Below, in pieces: positions 50,202 through 58,541 of a stretch of DNA of 64,000 bases (its first letter is position 1; every line of letters begins with the position of its first letter). The stretch spans positions 7,254,001 to 7,318,000 of the forward strand of contig NZ_CP117883.1 of the NCBI RefSeq assembly GCF_028736215.1. The letters are read 5' to 3'. Below the pieces are notes generated by a model. It did no database searches and was not told the origin of the DNA. It saw only the letters and a program-made list of their open reading frames with translations. The DNA is from Mucilaginibacter sp. KACC 22773 (lineage in GTDB: Bacteria; Bacteroidota; Bacteroidia; Sphingobacteriales; Sphingobacteriaceae). Both the position numbers and the translations under genes were made by a program.

Positions 50202-50586
50202 AGTGTTTACCATGTAGTACGCAAAAGTTTACAATTAACTAATACCAGCTTTTTTTTAATTGATATTTATTTTTTAACCACCGTTTTTAACTCGTATAGG
50301 CATATAATGCCAACTTGCTAAAAAAATTTACGAAGTTTTAATTTTTGGTATAGTAATTGTACAGGTATATATGAACTGGTAATCCTTACCGGTTTAATTG
50401 TGATAAGGTTTAGGTTGAAAGTCGCCCGACGCAAGGTCTGGGCGGCTTTTATTTTTTTAAGAGATTTCTCAATCTTGAAATATCAGCCTGAAAACCAACT
50501 GAAAATTCTTCATATTCCAAAACAAACTATTTCATTCTCCTTACCGTATAACCAAAACACAATAATAGCTGCCCCCCTTGACAGCT
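50202..50586. other. Non-coding gap with a possible small RNA and terminator
   Basis: Nothing coding is seen. The stretch holds a likely small-RNA transcript (50350-50458), listed separately, and a Pro/Thr-rich region before the PAS kinase start that has no other motif. Confidence 0.45.
50350..50458 (+). ncRNA. Candidate small RNA with terminator
   Basis: A -7-like TAATTTTTG stretch (about 50340) precedes the segment. It contains the hairpin ACTGGTAA-TCC-TTACCGGT and then a strong terminator (arms 50418-50427 and 50440-50449, one G-U pair, T-run 50450-50458). The terminator is about 215 nt past the anti-sigma stop codon, too far to be its normal end. No family is assigned. It may equally be a long 3' leader of the anti-sigma transcript. 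Confidence 0.35.
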
Positions 50587-51693
50587 ATGCCAATTGTATA
50601 CTACATGATAAATCGTTTTGAGATAAATACCGGGGCCGATTTTAATTTTGAACGTTTTTTCGAGTTGTCGGCTGATCTTTTCTGCATTGCCGGTTATGAT
50701 GGCTACTTTAAAAGAATTAATGCGGCGGTTTCAAAAACATTGGGGTATACCAATGAGGAGCTTTTTTCAAGACCTATAAACTTTTTTGTTCATCCTGACG
50801 ATCAAACTATAACTGAAAAAAAGCGCGATAACATCAGGCATGAGATCCCGCTTTTAAATTTCGAAAACCGCTACATAACCAAAAGCGGAGAGGTTGTCTG
50901 GCTCGCCTGGACGTCGATGCCTGTTGACCGCGAACAACTTGTTTTTGCTATAGCCAAAAACATTACCGAAAAAAAAAGGCAGGAGGCTGAACGCAACAAT
51001 TTGATAACCAGCCTGACTCAAATAAACGATGACCTTAAACAGCTTACCTACACTACATCGCATGATCTCCGGTCACCGGTAAGTAACCTGTTATCCGTTT
51101 TTAATTTTATTGATATTTCAAAAATACAGGATGCAGAGACCGTTGAGCTTATTGGCATGCTCAGATCGGCTTCAGAAAGCCTGAAAGAGACGCTTAATAA
51201 TTATGTAGACGTTTTGAGCCAGAAAGACAGCCTGAATGTTCACCTGGAGAATATCAATGTTAACAACTCGTTAAATACCGTTCTGCGTTCGGTTAGTTCG
51301 TTGATACAAGATTCAGGCGTTACCATCAACTATAGCATTGCCGGCGATTGTACTATCAATTTCAACAAGGCTTACCTCGAAAGTGTTTTTTTAAACCTGA
51401 TTACCAATTCCATTAAATACGCGCGCCCTGAAGTTGCCCCGGTTATCGATATCAGCTTTAGAATTTATAAGGGTTTAAAGCAAATAATATTTGCCGATAA
51501 TGGTTTAGGATTCGACATGGATCGCGTTAAGGATAAAATATTTGGATTTCACCAAACGTTTCATCACCATCATGATAGCAAGGGTATAGGGCTATATTTG
51601 GTTTATAACCATATTACCAGCCTTGGCGGACAAATTACCATCGAAAGCAAACCTAACGAAGGGGCTACCTTTATCATATCGTTTAAAGATTAA
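50587..51693 (+). CDS. PAS-domain sensor histidine kinase
   Basis: This kinase of about 368 residues has an N-terminal PAS domain (FELSADLFCIAGYDGYFKRINAA) and PAC-like segment (NRYITKSGEVVWLAW), then the H-box TSHDLRSPVSNLLS, N-box NLITNSIKYARPE and the G-boxes DNGLGFDMDRV and SKGIGLYLV. It has no membrane helix, so it is probably soluble and senses an internal cue. There is no regulator next to it. The start may be 50587 or 50605; both ATGs are usable. Confidence 0.9.
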   Translation: MPIVYYMINRFEINTGADFNFERFFELSADLFCIAGYDGYFKRINAAVSKTLGYTNEELFSRPINFFVHPDDQTITEKKRDNIRHEIPLLNFENRYITKSGEVVWLAWTSMPVDREQLVFAIAKNITEKKRQEAERNNLITSLTQINDDLKQLTYTTSHDLRSPVSNLLSVFNFIDISKIQDAETVELIGMLRSASESLKETLNNYVDVLSQKDSLNVHLENINVNNSLNTVLRSVSSLIQDSGVTINYSIAGDCTINFNKAYLESVFLNLITNSIKYARPEVAPVIDISFRIYKGLKQIIFADNGLGFDMDRVKDKIFGFHQTFHHHHDSKGIGLYLVYNHITSLGGQITIESKPNEGATFIISFKD

Positions 51694-51720
51694 CATGGCC
51701 AGTTGGGAACCGCTGATGCC

Positions 51721-51803
51721 GTATTAAGTCGAAAGTTCTAAGTCTTGAGTCAAAAGTTGAATTCATTTTGACTTAGACCTCTGACTAACGACTATCCGTC
51801 ATT
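51721..51803. repeat. Dispersed intergenic repeat, AAGTC word family, copy 2
   Basis: This is homologous to 9003-9087, with the same GTATTAAGTCG start and the CTAACGAC, ATCCGTCA end. The central words TTGAGTCAAAAG and TTTTGACTTAGA form an imperfect hairpin. It starts about 28 nt after the PAS kinase stop. Confidence 0.6.
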
Positions 51804-51927
51804 ACCTGACTAATATAATGTAGTTATTTCTGTCAAAACCATTCATAGCACACAAACAAATGGACAATTACAGGCTTTATATCCAAGGGTAATGAAAACC
51901 TTACATTAATTAAACATTGATATTACA

Positions 51928-51935
51928 TACCTTTG
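51928..51935 (+). promoter_or_regulatory. Putative -7 promoter element (TACCTTTG) of the PfkB gene
   Basis: TACCTTTG fits TAnnTTTG and lies 47 nt upstream of the start codon. Confidence 0.45.
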
Positions 51936-51982
51936 CGGCTCGATCCTGACTGGTGGGGTATTGACAATAATAAATTAACAGC

Positions 51983-52870
51983 ATGTACGATATTTGTTGC
52001 GTTGGGCATATAACGTTGGATAAGGTGGTAACACCGCGTGTAACCGCCCACATGGCCGGTGGCACTTCTTTTTACTTTTCAAATGCCATCCGCAATATGG
52101 ATGTTAGCTACACCTTGGTAACAACACTTGCCGAAAGCGAAATGGTTGTTGTTGAAAAACTGCGCGCCAAGGGTATTAACGTAAATGCCTGCGCCTGTGG
52201 CCTCTCTGTTTATTTTGAAAATATATACTCCGAAAACCAGGACCACCGTACCCAGCGTGTATTGCAAAAAGCCAATCCTTTTACTGTTGAGCAATTACAG
52301 GAAATTGATGCTCAAATTTTCCATTTAGGTCCGCTGCTTGCCGATGACATGCCGGTTGAGCTGATTAAGGAGCTAAATAGCCGCGGCAAAGTATCGCTGG
52401 ATGTGCAGGGCTACCTGCGTAAGGTTGAAGATAAAAACGTTGTGCCAATAGATTGGGCCGATAAGCGCGAAGCCTTGCAATACATCGATATACTGAAAGC
52501 CAACGAACACGAGACTGAAGTGCTCACCGGGAGTAAAGACATTCACGAGGGTGCCCGCATTTTGGCCGACTGGGGTGTTAAAGAAGTTGTACTTACCCTG
52601 GGCAGTATGGGATCTGTAATTTACACGGGTGGCGTTTTTTACAATATCCCTGCCTACAAACCATCTGCCGTTGTAGATGCTACAGGCTGTGGTGATACCT
52701 ATATGGCCGGTTACCTATACCAGCGCATAAAAGGCGCATCTTTTCAACAAGCCGGTGAGTTTGCCGCAGCAATGGCAAGTTTTAAAATTGAATCATCCGG
52801 TCCGTTTACCGGCACCGAGGATGATGTTTTAAGCCTGATTGCCCGTGGCGAAAAAACTTACGCTTACTAA
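51983..52870 (+). CDS. PfkB-family sugar kinase
   Basis: This 295-residue ribokinase-fold protein phosphorylates a sugar or nucleoside. The N-terminal AHMAGGTSFYFSNA resembles the sugar-binding GG motif, and the ATP/anion motif DATGCGDTYMAGYL replaces the usual DTxGAGD; the catalytic Asp is kept. It begins MYDICCVGHITLDKVVT. The substrate is not predictable, and it lies alone between PAS kinase and ruvX. Confidence 0.88.
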   Translation: MYDICCVGHITLDKVVTPRVTAHMAGGTSFYFSNAIRNMDVSYTLVTTLAESEMVVVEKLRAKGINVNACACGLSVYFENIYSENQDHRTQRVLQKANPFTVEQLQEIDAQIFHLGPLLADDMPVELIKELNSRGKVSLDVQGYLRKVEDKNVVPIDWADKREALQYIDILKANEHETEVLTGSKDIHEGARILADWGVKEVVLTLGSMGSVIYTGGVFYNIPAYKPSAVVDATGCGDTYMAGYLYQRIKGASFQQAGEFAAAMASFKIESSGPFTGTEDDVLSLIARGEKTYAY

Positions 52871-52948
52871 CAATGTGTCTGTAACACTATGTTTGCCAAA
52901 AAAGGTGCAGCGGTCTTGATACTAAATACTTACTACTTGATACTGTTT

Positions 52949-53359
52949 CTAATAAGCCTTTGACATCCAGCTTTGTAATAATATTACGGCCGATATGGTA
53001 TCTACCAGCTCCTTATTTTGGCGGCCTTTTTTATTCATACCGCTTTGGGCGATGGTAGCCGATGCCATTTTGGAGGTAAAACGCTCATCCAGCATTTCGA
53101 TAGGGATGTCGGGAAAAGTTTTTTTAAGCAACCCCACAAAACCTTTAACATGTATGGCCGACTGCGATGGTGTATTATCCATCTGCTTGGGCTCACCCAC
53201 AATAAAACGCTCCACCTGCTCGGTTTTTAAATACGTTTTCAGGTAATCAACAATATACATCGGGTGCACGGTATCCAGCCCGGTGGCTATAATCTGCAAA
53301 GGATCAGTAACCGCTATACCAATGCGCTTGGTACCATAATCGAAAGCCATTACTCTCAT
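52949..53359 (-). CDS. ruvX: Holliday junction resolvase-like protein (YqgF/RuvX)
   Basis: This 136-residue RNase-H-fold protein is of the YqgF/RuvX family, which processes 16S rRNA ends and is related to Holliday resolvases. The first acidic motif is FDYGTKRIGIAVTDP, then VGEPKQMD and a second acidic segment MLDERFTSKMA with DTISAVILLQSW. It is divergent from holB, with a hairpin repeat in the gap. Confidence 0.93.
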   Translation of the reverse strand: MRVMAFDYGTKRIGIAVTDPLQIIATGLDTVHPMYIVDYLKTYLKTEQVERFIVGEPKQMDNTPSQSAIHVKGFVGLLKKTFPDIPIEMLDERFTSKMASATIAQSGMNKKGRQNKELVDTISAVILLQSWMSKAY

Positions 53360-53361
53360 TA

Positions 53362-53539
53362 TAGATGTGAGATATGAGATGTGAGATATGAGATATGCAT
53401 TGGATGTAAATATATGGGTTATTGTGAAATATTGGGGTTCATTCGGTCTTTGATTCCTGACTCTTGATTCTTGACTCTGCCCTCACATTGTCAAAAAACG
53501 AACCTGTCTCAAAATCTCACATCTCACATCTCAAATCTA
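53362..53539. repeat. Inverted repeat in the ruvX-holB gap (GAGATGTGAG word)
   Basis: The left arm 53362-53387 starts 3 nt upstream of the ruvX start codon. The right arm is 53514-53539, with about 2 mismatches in 26. A second solo word array TTGATTCTTGACTC lies in the 126-nt spacer, at about 53453-53480. Confidence 0.72.
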
Positions 53540-53557
53540 TTTACTATTTTGCACCAA

Positions 53558-54703
53558 ATGCAGTTTAAGGAAATAGTTGGACAAGCGGCAACAAAGCAAA
53601 GGTTGCTTAACTCGGTGGCAGAGAACCGGGTAAGTCATGCACAATTGTTTTTAGGCCCCGAAGGCTCGGGCAGCCTGGCGCTTGCCGTGGCCTATGCCCA
53701 GTACCTGAGTTGCGAAGATAAGCAGCCCGACGATTCCTGCGGCATATGCTCGTCATGCCGCAAGTACAATAAACTGATGCACCCCGACCTCCATTTTTCG
53801 TACCCATTCTTCGCTAAACATAAAGACGATACTGCCCTTACGTTTATTGAGCAGTGGCGTGAGGCTTTTGGTGCTAACCCCTATTTAAACCTGGATGCCT
53901 GGCGCGGCTACCTGGATGCCGAAAACAAACAGGCTAATATTAATATAGCCGAGTGCCACCAGATTATTAAAAAACTCAGTTTTAAACCTTTTGAGTCGGC
54001 CTATAAGATTCTGATTCTTTGGCTGCCCGAATATCTGGATAAAGAGGGCAACGCCTTGCTTAAAATCATCGAAGAGCCGCAGCCCAATACGCTGTTTATA
54101 TTGGTGGCCCAAAACCAGGACCAGATATTGAATACCATCCTGAGCCGCACGCAGCTCATCAAAATACCCTGCCTGCATTCGGCAGAAGTAAAAGAATACC
54201 TTATAGCCGAGCACCACCAAACCGAAGATGCCGCCGGCGAAATTGCATACCTAACTAATGGCAACTTAACCGAGGCGCTTACCATGCTGCAGCAGGATAC
54301 CAAGAGCTATCACGAACTTTTTGTACAATGGCTGCGCCTGTGTTTCAGCAACAAGGGGCTGGAGGTTTTAACTTTTGTAGATAGCTTTGCCAAGATGGGG
54401 CGCGAAAACCAGAAGAATTTTTTACGCTACGGCATAAGTTTTATCCGCGAGTGCTGCCTGTTGATGGCCGGTGCCGGCAACCTGGTGCACCTGCCGGCAA
54501 AAGAGCTGGAAACCGCCCAAAAAATGACCAACGTCCTTGATATTAACAAGGCTCAATATATAAGTACCGAGCTTGAAAAAGCACACTACCACGTAGAGAG
54601 AAATGCAAACCCTAAAATTTTATTTTTAGATGTATCTTTACAGATTATAAAAATATTAAATTTAAAAACCATCCCCTCGGGGAGTCAATATATACCAAGT
54701 TAA
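53558..54703 (+). CDS. holB: DNA polymerase III delta' subunit
   Basis: This 381-residue clamp-loader AAA+ protein starts at 53558 (MQFKEIVGQAATKQRLLNSV). The Walker A is degenerate (GPEGSGSLALA, no Lys), as expected of the non-hydrolysing delta' arm. A zinc-binding cluster of four Cys (CEDKQPDDSCGICSSCRKYN) and the sensor region IIEEPQPNTLFILVAQNQDQILNTI follow. It works with DnaX and HolA to load the sliding clamp. Confidence 0.93.
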   Translation: MQFKEIVGQAATKQRLLNSVAENRVSHAQLFLGPEGSGSLALAVAYAQYLSCEDKQPDDSCGICSSCRKYNKLMHPDLHFSYPFFAKHKDDTALTFIEQWREAFGANPYLNLDAWRGYLDAENKQANINIAECHQIIKKLSFKPFESAYKILILWLPEYLDKEGNALLKIIEEPQPNTLFILVAQNQDQILNTILSRTQLIKIPCLHSAEVKEYLIAEHHQTEDAAGEIAYLTNGNLTEALTMLQQDTKSYHELFVQWLRLCFSNKGLEVLTFVDSFAKMGRENQKNFLRYGISFIRECCLLMAGAGNLVHLPAKELETAQKMTNVLDINKAQYISTELEKAHYHVERNANPKILFLDVSLQIIKILNLKTIPSGSQYIPS

Positions 54704-54705
54704 TT

Positions 54706-56253
54706 ATGGGATGTGGAAGTTGCTCAACAGGGGGCGGATGCTCACCTGCGGGCTGCAAAAGTAATGGCTCATGCCTTACCAACGGTTGCAGCAAATTAGA
54801 TGTTTACGATTGGCTATCCCACATGGATATGCCAACAAATTATAAACCTTTTCCTGTTATCGAAGTAAAATTTAAAGGTTCGCGCAAGGAATTTTACCTC
54901 AATAACGATAATATTTACCTGGAAGCAGGTGATTTGGTTGCCGTGGAAGCTACCACCGGCGGCTATGATATTGGCCACGTATCTATCACCGGCGAACTGG
55001 TGCGCATGCAAATGACCAAGCGCCATGTAAAAGAGGCTGATGTGGTTAAAAAAATCTATCGCCGTGCTACCGTTGCGGATGTGGATAAATGGAAAATGGC
55101 CAAGGACCTGGAGTGGGAAACCATGCACAAATCGCGCAAGCTGGCCCTTGATTTAAACCTGAACATGAAGCTGAGCGACGTGGATTACCAGGGCGATAAA
55201 ACCAAAGCTACTTTTTATTACACTGCCGAAGGTCGTGTGGATTTCAGGGAGCTGATCAAGAAAATGGCCGAAACCTTTCGCATCCGTATCGAGATGCGCC
55301 AGATAGGTATGCGCCAGGAAGCAAGCCGTTTAGGCGGTATTGGCTCCTGCGGCCGCGAACTTTGCTGCTCAACCTGGTTAACCGATTTTAAAACGGTATC
55401 AACCTCGGCAGCCCGTTACCAAAACCTGTCGTTAAATACCCTGAAACTGGCAGGCCAGTGCGGTAAGCTTAAGTGCTGTTTAAATTACGAGCTGGATACC
55501 TATATGGATGCGCTAAAGCACATCCCCGATAATGTAAACGTGCTTAAAACCGAAAAAGGCGATGCCCGTTTGCAAAAAACCGACATATTTAAAAAGATCA
55601 TGTGGTTTAGCTACCCGCGCGAAGAGGCGTGGATACCGATGCCCATAGCCAAGGTTAAAGAAATTCAGCAACAAAACCGTGAAGGTATTATTCCTGCCGA
55701 CCTGGGCGAGCTGGAGATGGAAGAAACGGAGGTAATAAAAGCCCTTGACTACGAAAACGTAGTTGGGCAAGACAGCCTTACCCGTTTAGACGACCGTAAC
55801 CGCGCTAAAAACCAAAAGAAAAACAACAACAATAAAAACCGTAACCAGCAGCAAAAACCTGGCGTCGAAGGCCGGCCCGCAAACCAGCCCCGCCCGCAAG
55901 GCGCAGCCCCGGTAGCCGAGCGCCCGGCCGGCGCTCCTGAAGGTAACCGCCCGCCAAAGGGCAACCGGCCTCTGCAGCAAGGCAACAAACCGCCTCAAAA
56001 CCAGGGCAACCGTACACCACAGCAACAGGGGCAAAAACCCCAACAACAGCATGGCCCGCAACAAGGCCCCAGGCCACAGCAGCAACACGGTCCGCAGCAA
56101 GGCCCAAAGCCACAGCAACAAGGTAACCGCCCGCCGCAGGAAGGCGGCAGCAGGCCCGAAGGTGGCGGCAACAACAGGCGCCACAGGCCAAACCGCCCTA
56201 ATAATCAAAACCGGAATAACAATAACCCGCCACAGGATAATACGCCCCAATAA
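54706..56253 (+). CDS. RicT/YaaT-like PSP1-domain protein with a disordered Gln/Pro tail
   Basis: This 515-residue protein begins with a Cys-rich segment (MGCGSCSTGGGCSPAGCKSN) and then a PSP1 domain (about 90-290) with the conserved GSCGRELCCSTWLTDF and GQCGKLKCCLNYEL. This is the Ric/YaaT type, whose iron-sulfur-containing complex acts in RNA processing in Bacillus. The last 150 residues are an unusual Gln/Pro/Asn-rich, repeat-like tail. It starts 2 nt after holB and ends 1 nt before gldH, so the three are co-transcribed. Confidence 0.85.
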   Translation: MGCGSCSTGGGCSPAGCKSNGSCLTNGCSKLDVYDWLSHMDMPTNYKPFPVIEVKFKGSRKEFYLNNDNIYLEAGDLVAVEATTGGYDIGHVSITGELVRMQMTKRHVKEADVVKKIYRRATVADVDKWKMAKDLEWETMHKSRKLALDLNLNMKLSDVDYQGDKTKATFYYTAEGRVDFRELIKKMAETFRIRIEMRQIGMRQEASRLGGIGSCGRELCCSTWLTDFKTVSTSAARYQNLSLNTLKLAGQCGKLKCCLNYELDTYMDALKHIPDNVNVLKTEKGDARLQKTDIFKKIMWFSYPREEAWIPMPIAKVKEIQQQNREGIIPADLGELEMEETEVIKALDYENVVGQDSLTRLDDRNRAKNQKKNNNNKNRNQQQKPGVEGRPANQPRPQGAAPVAERPAGAPEGNRPPKGNRPLQQGNKPPQNQGNRTPQQQGQKPQQQHGPQQGPRPQQQHGPQQGPKPQQQGNRPPQEGGSRPEGGGNNRRHRPNRPNNQNRNNNNPPQDNTPQ

Positions 56254-56254
56254 A

Positions 56255-56737
56255 ATGAAACGGTTTATCAAAATACTTTACCCGGCAGCATGTGTACTAA
56301 TCACCATGCTGTTAGGTAGCTGTACAGATCCCGGGGCAATTGTTGACACCAACACACAAATTGCCGATCATAACTGGTCGTACGTAAACCGGGCTAAGTT
56401 TGATTGTAAGATAGATGACGAAAAAGCGGCCTACAACCTGTACTTTAACCTGCGGGTAACCGATGCCTACAAATACTCCAACCTGTTTGTACTTATCCAT
56501 CAAAAAAATCCAAACGGCTACATCAAAACCACCCGTTACGAGTTGAAGCTGGCCAGTAAAGATGGCCAGTGGCTGGGCAAAGGATCGGGTAATTTATATA
56601 GCTACCAGGTTCCTTTTCAAAGCGGGTTCAAATTCCCGGTTAAGGGCACATACCATTTTGAGATTGAGCAAAACATGCGCGATAACCCCCTGCATGAGGT
56701 GAGCGATGTTGGGATACGGGTGGAGAAGGTGAAGTAA
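56255..56737 (+). CDS. gldH: Gliding motility lipoprotein GldH
   Basis: This 160-residue lipoprotein has a signal peptide and lipobox (LGSC near residue 23), then a compact beta-rich mature domain (NWSYVNRAKFDCKIDDEKAAYNLYFNLRV, then IRVEKVK at the end) that matches GldH. GldH is needed for gliding motility in Flavobacteria and is found across Bacteroidota. It starts directly after ricT. The 3' flank leads into the repeat and IS110 region. Confidence 0.9.
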   Translation: MKRFIKILYPAACVLITMLLGSCTDPGAIVDTNTQIADHNWSYVNRAKFDCKIDDEKAAYNLYFNLRVTDAYKYSNLFVLIHQKNPNGYIKTTRYELKLASKDGQWLGKGSGNLYSYQVPFQSGFKFPVKGTYHFEIEQNMRDNPLHEVSDVGIRVEKVK

Positions 56738-56875
56738 TTGCTTCATTTACCTGCAAGGTCTGCAACGGACATGGTGCACAACCGGTCGGTTACGTTCAAA
56801 ATCTATTCTACGCTATGTATGACAGCTTGCAAGGTTTGCGAGCATATGCCTTGTACCATTACATATCCAATTTTC

Positions 56876-56951
56876 CTGTCATTCTTAGGTACGAAGGATC
56901 TACCAGTTGTGCAGACCGATAGAAAAGTCCGCGAATAGATACTTCGTTCCT
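56876..56951. repeat. Palindrome interrupted by IS110: left part
   Basis: The left arm 56876-56902 and the first 16 nt of the right arm (56936-56951) are visible, with a 33-nt spacer. The remaining 11 nt of the right arm (CAGGATGACAG) are at 58542-58552, after the IS110 element. Restored, the 27-nt arms match at 23 positions. Confidence 0.75.
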
Positions 56952-56963
56952 GCCATTGACACA

Positions 56964-58283
56964 TTAGGCAGCATTTTGATTTTCAATCAGTTGTAAATTG
57001 TGTTTTTTAGCTAATCTTTTCAATGATGCCATTTCTCTCTTCTTTAGTTGCTCTTCATAACGCCTAGTTCCCTCTTCTACGTACGCGGTTCCTTTGGTTA
57101 ATGTATTGTAGTAGGCTATAGCCAGCTTTCTGGCACCTGCTTTTATGGCTATTCCCGAGTCTTTCCGGCCGCGAAGCTTTCTCATAAAACTTCCGATGGC
57201 ACTATCTTTACTTTTCAATAGTGATTGAGCACACTGTTTAAAGATTTGTCCGGCAACATTGCAAGGCATACCTCTCACGTTTTTTTTCATTTTTCCGCTC
57301 CGGTGACTTTTTGGCGATAGGCTCGCCCAGTTTACAAAGTTTTTAGCGGTAGCAAAACGACTCATATCCGTTCCTGTTTCGCCAATTAAACGCAATGCTG
57401 TGTAGTCATTTATTCCCGGAATACTGGTAAGATCTACGCCGTATAAACGGGCCATGGTAGCATGAAGCCCTTTTATTTTGGGTGCATGGTGACGTATTGG
57501 TTTAGCTTTGCCTGCTGCCACTTCTTCTTTGTCTTCACTTAGTTCATCCAGCAAGTGAGCTATTTCCTTATCGATCATTTTTATTTGTTGCTGATGAATT
57601 TCCCAAAGCTTTAGGTTCTGCTCAAGCATAAACAAGTAAGTATCATTATATCGCCCCTCCAAAGCTTTTATTACTTTTTCGCCTTTATACTTTTGGATAC
57701 GGTCATCACAAAGACTAAGCAAATAAGCAGCATCACGGCTACCCGATAATATGGCCTTGATCATATTGATCCCGCTGGTGCCATGGATCTGGCTAAGGAC
57801 TTCCGGAAGCTTGATGTTCATCAGTTCCAGGCATTTTTGCATTTTATTAACATAGGTACTGCCCATGCTTATGATATCCAGCCGCTCACGGACTAAGTGA
57901 CGAAGTTCCATGAATTTGCCTTGTGGAATGAAACTATGACGCAGGATGCCGGCTGCAAATAGCTTTTGGATCCACTGACAGTCCCTTACGTCTGTTTTTC
58001 TCCCTTTTGCTTGTTTTGTTTCTTTAGGGTTGACCAGGCATACCAGCATGCCAAGTTCTTCTAATAGAAAGTACAAAGCGATCCAGTATACCCCTGTCGC
58101 TTCCATCGCAACCTTTTTTATCCCCTTTTCCCGCAGATATATTGCACAGGCATAATAGCTCGATGTAAAGGTTTCAAAGGTGACCACTTCTTGTCCGTCC
58201 GGGGATACAAAAATTTGTTCCGCGCCGATATCAATACCCGCAACGTTTTCATGAACTGTTTCAAAAGTTGTTTCTTTTGCCAT
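56964..58283 (-). CDS. IS110-family transposase (DEDD recombinase)
   Basis: This 439-residue transposase has an N-terminal RuvC-like DEDD domain: Asp in VAGIDIGAEQIFV, Glu in VAMEATGVYWIAL, and two Asp in GRKTDVRDCQWIQ. The C-terminal domain carries SIPGINDYTALRLIGETG and the serine-containing SLSPKSHRSGKMKKN, the site of the proposed catalytic Ser. IS110 enzymes are guided by a bridge RNA to insert without target duplication. The reading frame is intact and the element could be active. Confidence 0.95.
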   Translation of the reverse strand: MAKETTFETVHENVAGIDIGAEQIFVSPDGQEVVTFETFTSSYYACAIYLREKGIKKVAMEATGVYWIALYFLLEELGMLVCLVNPKETKQAKGRKTDVRDCQWIQKLFAAGILRHSFIPQGKFMELRHLVRERLDIISMGSTYVNKMQKCLELMNIKLPEVLSQIHGTSGINMIKAILSGSRDAAYLLSLCDDRIQKYKGEKVIKALEGRYNDTYLFMLEQNLKLWEIHQQQIKMIDKEIAHLLDELSEDKEEVAAGKAKPIRHHAPKIKGLHATMARLYGVDLTSIPGINDYTALRLIGETGTDMSRFATAKNFVNWASLSPKSHRSGKMKKNVRGMPCNVAGQIFKQCAQSLLKSKDSAIGSFMRKLRGRKDSGIAIKAGARKLAIAYYNTLTKGTAYVEEGTRRYEEQLKKREMASLKRLAKKHNLQLIENQNAA

Positions 58284-58311
58284 AACTTTGCTTTTAAGAT
58301 CTAATAATTAA

Positions 58312-58473
58312 GCAACTTATGGCTCAGGAGAGCGATAGATAAAAAAGGCACGCTGCCATACGGGAATGCTGCTGCTAACAGTATCACCAAAATGCTTACG
58401 CTATTTCCTGAAGCAAAACTCAGGGGCGGGTAAAAAACACCAGGAGCTAAACTGCTACACTGCCATAAGTTGC
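58312..58473 (-). ncRNA. Candidate IS110 bridge RNA in the transposase leader
   Basis: On the minus strand the segment starts GCAACTTATGGC and ends GCCATAAGTTGC, a perfect 12-bp closing stem around 138 nt. Inside are small stems (CCTGA-N8-TCAGG; GGCA-GCG-TGCC). A promoter reads TTG, 19 nt, GAATTTTG, and sits 7-9 nt before the first base. A span of 162 nt in the leader of an IS110-group transposase fits the known bridge RNAs. Segments TCCTGAG (58323-58329) and ATGGCAG (58353-58359) equal the target plus core and the element end plus core, but such short matches may be chance. Confidence 0.55.
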
Positions 58474-58480
58474 TTTTTTA

Positions 58481-58510
58481 CAAAATTCGGGAATAGCTTG
58501 TCATCTGCAA
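58481..58510 (-). promoter_or_regulatory. Promoter of the candidate bridge RNA
   Basis: On the minus strand, TTG (58510-58508), a 19-nt spacer and GAATTTTG (58488-58481) fit the Bacteroidota -33 TTTG, 19-21 nt, -7 TAnnTTTG promoter, with one change in the -7. The start would be near 58473-58475. Confidence 0.55.
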
Positions 58511-58541
58511 TGACATTATTTGTGCGCAAATAAAACTTACT

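Larger units (their letters stand above)
56952..58541 (-). mobile_element. IS110-family insertion sequence (about 1590 bp)
   Basis: The element spans the sequence between two CT dinucleotides (56950-56951 and 58540-58541). Taking it out restores an unbroken arm of a palindrome, so both ends can be placed; a one- or two-base ambiguity remains because CT is shared. The transposase lies on the minus strand. Only about 13 nt follow its stop codon, while about 258 nt precede its start. This long leader is typical of the IS110 group and not of the IS1111 group. No terminal inverted repeats are seen, as expected. Confidence 0.8.

Noticed and set aside
56738..56875. Possible gene or tRNA between gldH and the IS110 target
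   Set aside because: No tRNA-like fold or coding frame is seen. Only degenerate TGCAAGGT words are visible.
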